Virus record (IMG/VR): IMGVR_UViG_3300044625_000718
Span: 1-25,864 of that record
Length of the DNA stretch: 25,864 nucleotides
Source: a virus
Strand: one strand, 5' to 3'
The position numbers and the translations under genes are program-made. Below, in pieces: positions 7,584 to 16,500 of the stretch (position 1 is the first letter of the stretch; the number at the start of each line of letters is the position of its first letter). The notes under the pieces are model-generated. The model saw nothing but the letters and a program-made list of their open reading frames with translations. It did no database searches and had not been told where the DNA came from.

Positions 7584-10500
7584 TTATGCAAGTTGTCTTT
7601 CCCCGAATAAAGTCCAAGTATCGGCTGCAACATATTTTAATGTTACAACCGCGTATTGTTTTTCAGTGTACCGAGTTTGACTTGTATTTATAGTCACGCC
7701 CGCGGATGGATTAAAAAATATTTGACCAGCGCCAGCTTGTTCAAAAATTATTTCAGTATTGCTTGCCCAAGCGGCGCTAGCTGCGGTAACAACTGTTGCA
7801 GTAACAGTAGTTGCCGCGGTAGTACGAACGTATTCATATGCATAAGAACTATCTACGTTGAATGAAGTCGCGGCCGTAGATACTACTGGGAAATAGCCCC
7901 AAATGTCTGAATTGCCGCTACTAGCATAAATTGTAGCGGTGGATCGAATAGGTCCAGAAACTTCAAATTTATATGTTGCTCCTTGTGTACCTACACCCAC
8001 ATTAGTGCCGTTATCGAATATTTGACTATTACCAAGAGCTGCTGCACCAGTAAATTTAGATACAAAATTTGTAGTACCTGTTGCATTAGCGTTAGTACCT
8101 TGAGCGCCTTGATTACCTTGAGCGCCTGCTGCGCCTTGATTACCTTGTACCCCCGCTATACCTGAGTAACCTGAATAACCAGACGCGCCTTGAGCACCGG
8201 CAGCGCCTTGATTACCTTGTGCGCCTTGACTACCTTGACTACCGGTTGCTCCTTGAGCGCCTACTGCTCCTTGCGCGCCTTGATAGCCAGAGTAACCTGA
8301 AATACCAGAGTAGCCACTAATACCCGAATAACCTGAGTAACCAGATACTCCCTGAACACCGGCTGCTCCTTGGTTGCCTTGGGCACCTGCTGCTCCTTGG
8401 TTACCTTGATTGCCTTGTGCACCAGCTGCTCCTTGATTGCCTTGGTTGCCTTGGGCTCCGGCAGCGCCTTGGTTACCTTGGGCGCCTTGATAACCTGAAT
8501 AGCCAGATACACCTTGTACACCTGCAGCTCCTTGGTTGCCTTGGTTACCTTGAGCACCAGCTGCTCCTTGATTGCCTTGGTTACCTTGTGCCCCGGCTGC
8601 TCCTTGGTTACCTTGGTTACCTTGGTTACCTTGGGCGCCGGTAGCCCCTTGGTTGCCTTGATTACCTTGGGCACCATTATTACCAGAATAACCAGAATAT
8701 CCAGATACCCCTTGTACCCCGGCTGCTCCTTGATTGCCTTGATTACCTTGCGCGCCAGCTGCTCCTTGATTACCTTGATTACCTTGTGCACCGGCAGCGC
8801 CTTGGTTGCCTTGGTTACCTTGGTTACCTTGATAACCGGAATATCCTGATCTACCGGAGTACCCACTAATACCGGAGTACCCACTAATACCGGAGTATCC
8901 GCTTATACCGGAGTAACCAGAATAGCCTGACACCCCTTGGGCACCAGCCGCGCCTTGGTTGCCTTGGGCTCCAGCGGCTCCTTGATTACCTTGAGCACCG
9001 GCAGCGCCTTGGTTGCCTTGTGCGCCTGCAGCGCCTTGGTTGCCTTGGTTGCCTTGAGCTCCGTTATTACCTGAATAGCCTGAATAACCAGATCTACCAG
9101 AGTAACCACTTATACCCGAGTAGCCGCTGATACCGGAATAGCCGCTAATACCAGAGTAACCGCTAATACCAGAATAACCTGAAATGCCAGAATAACCGCT
9201 TATACCAGAATATCCAGAATAGCCAGAACCTCCTTGATTACCTTGGGCCCCTGCTGCGCCTTGATTGCCTTGATTACCCTGGTTACCTTGATTGCCTTGT
9301 ACCCCTGTAGCGCCTTGATACCCTGAATAACCAGATCTACCGGAGTAGCCGCTAATACCGCTATAGCCTGAATAACCAGATACGCCTTGTATACCAGTTG
9401 CGCCTTGGTTGCCCTGATTGCCTTGGTTGCCTTGGACTCCAGCTGCTCCTTGGTTGCCTTGGTTGCCTTGGGCACCATTATTACCAGAGTAGCCCGAGTA
9501 GCCGGATCTACCAGAATAACCGCTAATGCCGGAGTAGCCGCTTATACCACTATAACCACTAATACCTGAATACCCTGAATACCCGGATACACCCTGTGTC
9601 CCTACTGCACCTTGATTGCCTTGGTTGCCTTGGTTACCCTGTACACCAGTTGCGCCTTGGTTGCCTTGATTGCCCTGATTGCCCTGGGCACCATTATTGC
9701 CAGAATAGCCTGAGTAACCGGATCTACCAGAATAACCGCTAATGCCGGAGTAGCCACTAATACCAGAGTAACCGCTAATACCTGAGTAACCAGAATACCC
9801 GCTTGTACCTGAATAGCCGCTTGTACCTGAATAGCCGCTGATACCAGAGTAACCGCTTATGCCTGAATAGCCTGAATAACCGGATACTCCTTGGGCACCT
9901 ACTGCACCTTGATTGCCCTGGTTGCCTTGATTGCCTTGATTACCCTGGGCACCATTATTGCCTGAATAGCCCGAATAACCGGATACTCCTTGTACACCGG
10001 TTGCGCCTTGGTTGCCCTGATTACCTTGGTTGCCTTGCACGCCAGTTGCGCCTTGGTTGCCCTGATTGCCTTGGTTGCCTTGATTACCTTGTACTCCTTG
10101 GAAGCCTTGATACCCTGAATAACCAGATCTACCGGAGTAGCCGCTAATACCGCTATAGCCTGAAATGCCAGAGTAGCCGCTAATACCGCTGTAACCGCTA
10201 AAGCCACTAAAGCCGCTATAGCCGCTGTAACCACTGAACCCACTAAAGCCAGAAATACCTGAGTACCCGCTTATACCAGAATACCCTGAAGTGCCTTGTA
10301 CTCCTTGTACCCCCTGGAAGCCTTGGTAGCCGCTATAACCACTTCTACCGCTAAAACCAGATATACCAGAATAACCGCTAATACCAGAATAGCCGCTAAA
10401 GCCAGATATACCGGAATAACCACTGATGCCGGAATAGCCTGATATACCTGAATAACCAGATACACCTTGTACGCCGGTTGCGCCTTGGTTGCCCTGATTG

Positions 10501-13500
10501 CCTTGGTTGCCCTGTACGCCCTGTACGCCTTGAAAGCCTTGATAACCGGAGTAGCCTGAAGCTGCTGCAGCCCCTTGGAAGCCGCTATATCCACTAATGC
10601 CTGAGTAACCGCTTATGCCAGAATAACCTGATGCACCTTGTACCCCTTGTGCGCCTTGATACCCACTATACCCTGAAAAACCTGAATAGCCTGAAGCTGC
10701 TGCAGCGCCTTGGAAGCCACTATACCCACTGATACCAGAGTAACCACTAAAGCCGCTATAGCCAGAAATACCAGAGTAACCGCTAAACCCGCTGATACCG
10801 GAATAACCGCTTATACCGCTATAGCCTGAATAACCGGATCTACCGGAATAACCGCTTATACCAGAATAGCCGCTTATGCCGGAATAACCGCTTATGCCGG
10901 AATAACCTGAGTAACCGCTAATGCCGCTGTAGCCGCTAAAGCCAGATATACCGGAATAACCGCTTATACCACTGAAACCACTATAACCGGAAATGCCTGA
11001 GTAACCGCTTATGCCAGAGTAGCCTGACAGGCCTTGTACTCCTTGTACTCCTTGGAAGCCCTGGTAACCACTATACCCGCTAATACCGGAATAACCGCTT
11101 ATGCCAGAGTAGCCTGACAAGCCTTGTACGCCTTGTACTCCTTGGAAGCCCTGGTAGCCGCTATAACCTGATCTACCAGAGTATCCTGACAAGCCTTGTA
11201 CCCCTTGTACCCCTTGGAACCCTTGATAGCCTGATATACCAGAATAGCCGCTAATACCACTGTAACCAGAAATACCAGAATAGCCCGATAAGCCTTGTAC
11301 GCCTTGTATGCCCTGTATACCTTGTACTCCTTGGAAGCCTTGGTAACCAGAATAGCCTGATACGCCTTGCACACCGACCGCTCCTTGATTGCCTTGATTA
11401 CCTTGCGCGCCTTGGAAGCCCTGATAACCTGAATACCCCGATCTGCCGGAGTAGCCAGATATACCACTATAGCCACTTATACCGCTGTAGCCAGATGTAC
11501 CTGAATAACCACTTATACCGCTGTAGCCTGAAATACCTGAATAACCGGAGTAGCCTGAAAAGCCGCTAAACCCTGATATACCTGAATAACCAGAATACCC
11601 TGATATACCGCTATAGCCAGATATACCTGAGTATCCTGAATAGCCTGAGAACCCACTATAACCGCTTAAACCGCTGTAACCAGAAAGACCAGAGTAACCT
11701 GAAATACCGCTATAGCCTGAATACCCCGAGATGCCTGAGTAGCCACTATAGCCACTTGTACCGCTAATACCTGAATAGCCGCTAATGCCGCTGTAGCCTG
11801 AAGTGCCTGAATAACCTGAAATGCCTGAATATCCGCTGTAGCCACTTGTACCACTATAACCAGATATACCAGAGTAACCAGAAATACCACTGTAGCCAGA
11901 TATACCTGAGTAGCCACTATAACCGCTTATACCGCTGTAGCCAGAGTAACCACTTATACCGCTATAGCCAGACAAACCAGAGTAGCCTGAAATACCACTA
12001 TAACCAGAATAACCTGAGGTTCCTTGTACGCCTTGTACGCCTTGAAAACCTTGATAACCACTATACCCGGACGCTCCCTGTACCCCCTGTACCCCTTGGA
12101 AGCCTTGGAAGCCTTGGTACCCTGATGTACCAGAGTAACCACTAATACCGCTGTAACCTGAAATACCAGAATAGCCTGATAGACCTTGTACGCCTTGTAC
12201 TCCTTGGAAGCCCTGGTAGCCGCTATAACCTGATCTACCAGAGTATCCTGATATACCGGAATATCCTGATAAACCAGAATAACCGCTAATACCGCTATAG
12301 CCTGAATAACCTGAAACACCGCTATAACCACTAATACCGCTATAACCACTATAACCGCTTGTACCTGAGTAACCGCTAGTACCACTTATACCCGAATAAC
12401 CTGAAATACCGCTATAGCCAGAAATACCAGAAATACCAGAATAGCCACTTAGACCTGAGTAGCCGCTAATACCACTGTAGCCGGAGTAACCGGAATAACC
12501 GCTTAAACCTGAGTAACCGCTTGTACCACTATACCCTGAAATACCTGAGTAGCCGCTAATACCGCTATAACCTGAATAACCTGAAATACCGCTATAACCA
12601 GAAACACCGGAGCCAGAATAACCACTATAACCAGAAATACCCGAATACCCCGAAATACCTGAATAACCGGAATAGCCGCTTATACCAGAATAACCACTGT
12701 AGCCAGAGATACCTGAGTAGCCTGAGTAGCCTGAGTAGCCTGATACTCCAGACCCGGAATAACCTGATATACCTGAGTAACCTGAAATACCTGAGTAGCC
12801 TGATGTACCTGAGTAGCCGGAATAACCTGATGGTCCAGAATAACCAGATGTGCCTGAGTAGCCAGATATACCTGAGTAACCTGAATACCCTGACTCTCCA
12901 TAAGCAATTAATGCTGCTGTAAAGTATGTACCGGTACCGGCGCTATTAATATTTTGCCCAGCTGACGCACCTGTATAGGCAGTTACTTCTACATAATCAC
13001 TAGACCCGTTAAAATAGACTATTGTTGATAAAGATTGTCCTCGACCATTAGTAGTATTGACTGGATCTTGCTGAAATGCTAGTTGAGTGGTTCCGTTCTT
13101 CCTCAACTGAATATTATTTTGTTGAGTATTGTCCACCCCTGCTTCCCACCAAACAGAAACATTTACAGCATAATAACCAGCAACGGTTGGCTGAAATTTA
13201 TTAGAAGCAAACCAGTTACGCGGGTCAAAGTCGTCTGCAAACGTAACAACAGTATCAATAGCAGAACTAATACTCTGTGTGCCGCCTTGCTTAGTAGCAC
13301 GCACTACATACGTACTCGGCGTCAACATGCCACCGTCTTGACCTGAATAACCACTTATACCTGAGTACCCACTGTAGCCTGAAATACCTGAGTAGCCTGA
13401 AATACCGCTGTAGCCACTAATACCGCTGTAGCCAGAAATACCAGAATAACCACTATAGCCAGATATACCAGAATAACCTGAGGTACCGCTGTAGCCACTA

Positions 13501-16500
13501 GTGCCACTATAACCCGAAGTTCCGCTATACCCCGAATAACCAGAGTAACCACTTATACCAGCTCCTGAATAGCCCGAGTACCCAGATGTGCCTACAGCGC
13601 CTCTATATATACCGGTAGAAATATTACTATAGTGGTCAGTACCCTCGTAGTATAATCTTACAGTTCTAGTTTGATTTTGAGGGCATTCTGCACTAACTCT
13701 CAATATAAGTCTATCGGTTATATCTAGAGTTTTAGCAACTGAGATAGTAAAATTAGTAACTAAATTACTAGGGCTATCAATATTAGTATTAGTTAAGTAG
13801 TCACTAACAGCTGTTAAAAGAAGAGTCTCTGTACCACCAGTCGCGCGTTTGTAAACACCGTACGTAAGACGAACATCCCCAGCATGGCTTACATAATACC
13901 AAGTATTAAACTGCCAAGTGCCTATCGGAATCTGTGTAACACCTGGCTGTCCGATAGGAGTTACTTGATTAATAAAATTAACTGCTGACTGGGTAAATGT
14001 TACAGTAAAATAAGTTTCAGGGTCAAAGTCAGGCGCAGTATCTAGAACGTCGAAGCCGCTTAAATCAGAAGCACTGTTAGTATAATAATAAGTTATACCC
14101 ACTGCAGGTATACCGCTAAAGCCACTAATACCACTATAACCAGAAATACCTGAGTAGCCGCTGATACCTGAGTAGCCGCTTATACCGCTATAGCCCGAAT
14201 AACCGCTTAAGCCTGAATAACCGCTTAAGCCTGAATAACCGCTTAAGCCTGAATAACCGCTAATGCCTGAGTAGCCACTAATACCACTATAACCCGAGTA
14301 GCCACTAATACCACTATAACCAGAATAGCCAGAGTAGCCGCTTATGCCCGAATAGCCGCTGATACCTGAGTAGCCACTTATACCGCTATAGCCACTGTAA
14401 CCACTAACGCCGGAATACCCACTATAGCCTGAAATACCAGAATAACCGCTAGTACCTGAATAGCCAGAATAACCGCTAGTACCGGAATAACCGCTAGTAC
14501 CTGAATAGCCACTGATGCCTGAATAACCTGAAACACCTGAATAACCAGAGTAACCACTAATACCGGAATAACCGCTTATACCACTATAACCAGATATACC
14601 GGACCCGGAATAGCCTGATATACCACTATAGCCACTGTAACCTGATATACCAGAATAACCTGAAGTACCTGATATACCTGAATAACCTGATACCCCGCTG
14701 TAGCCGCTTATACCGGAGTAGCCAGAATAACCTGAGTAGCCTGACTGCCCGCTAGCCCCGCTTATACCGCTATAGCCTGAAATACCACTATAGCCAGAGA
14801 TACCACTGTAACCAGAATAACCTGACTCCCCACTGTAACCACTTATACCGGAGTAGCCAGAGTAGCCAGAGTAGCCAGAATCTCCGCTATAGCCGCTCAG
14901 ACCTGAATAACCACTCTCCCCGCTGTAACCAGAAATACCTGAGTAACCTGATACACCAGAATAGCCTGATATACCGGAATAGCCGCTTATACCGCTATAC
15001 CCGCTATAACCTGAATAACCTGATATACCGCTGTACCCAGATATACCTGAATAACCGCTCGTACCGCTATAGCCTGAATAGCCTGAAATACCAGAATAAC
15101 CAGAATCTCCGCTATAGCCACTATAACCGCTTATGCCGGAGTAACCGGAAATACCAGAATAACCACTAATACCACTATAGCCTGAATAACCTGAATACCC
15201 ACTAATGCCTAAGTCTCCACTATAGCCTGATATACCGGAGTAGCCTGATATACCTGAATAACCGGAGTAACCGCTAATGCCACTGTAACCACTATAACCG
15301 CTTGTACCGCTATAACCACTATAACCGCTCTCTCCGGAGTAGCCGCTATAACCAGAATAGCCGCTTATACCGGAATCGCCACTATAACCCGAAGTGCCTG
15401 AGTAGCCTGAAATGCCTGAGTCTCCGCTATAGCCTGAAATACCAGAGTAGCCACTAATGCCACTGTAACCACTATAACCGCTTGTACCACTTGTACCACT
15501 ATAGCCACTGATACCAGAGTAACCACTAATACCAGAGTAGCCACTATACCCAGAGTAGCCGCTTATACCTGAATCGCCACTATAACCTGAAATACCTGAG
15601 TCTCCGCTATAGCCTGAAATGCCGCTATAGCCGCTTATACCAGAGTAACCACTGATACCGCTTATACCAGAATAACCAGAAGTACCAGAGTAACCGCTTA
15701 TACCGCTATAACCTGAAATACCAGAGTAGCCACTAATACCAGAATCTCCGCTGTAACCTGAAATACCAGAAATACCAGAATAGCCAGAATACCCTGAAAA
15801 CCCGCTGTAGCCTGATATGCCCGAGTAGCCACTAATACCACTATAGCCTGAATATCCTGAGATACCGGAATAACCGCTAATACCTGAATAGCCGCTAAAG
15901 CCTGAAATACCTGAGTCTCCACTATAGCCTGAAATGCCGCTGTAACCGCTAAAACTACTATAACCTGAATAACCTGATGTGCCAGAGTAGCCAGAGTAGC
16001 CACTAGTACCGGAGTACCCGCTTATACCACTGTAACCTGAAATACCAGAGTAACCGCTAATACCAGAATAACCTGAGTCTCCACTGTATCCGCTTAACCC
16101 GCTGTAGCCACTAAAACCTGATATACCTGAGTAACCTGAAATACCTGAGTCTCCGCTATAGCCTGAAATGCCGCTGTAACCGCTATAGCCACTTATGCCT
16201 GAATAGCCAGAAGTGCCTGAGATGCCTGAATACCCAGAGTAGCCGCTTATACCAGAATAACCGCTAATGCCTGAATAACCGGACGTACCGCTATAACCTG
16301 AAATGCCTGAATAACCGGAATAGCCGCTAATACCAGAGTAACCGCTTATACCACTATAACCGGAATAGCCTGATATACCACTATACCCGCTAAAACCAGA
16401 AATGCCTGAATAGCCAGAGTAGCCTGAAGTGCCGCTAATACCAGAGTAGCCTGAAATACCTGAGTACCCGCTAATACCGCTATAACCACTTATACCACTG

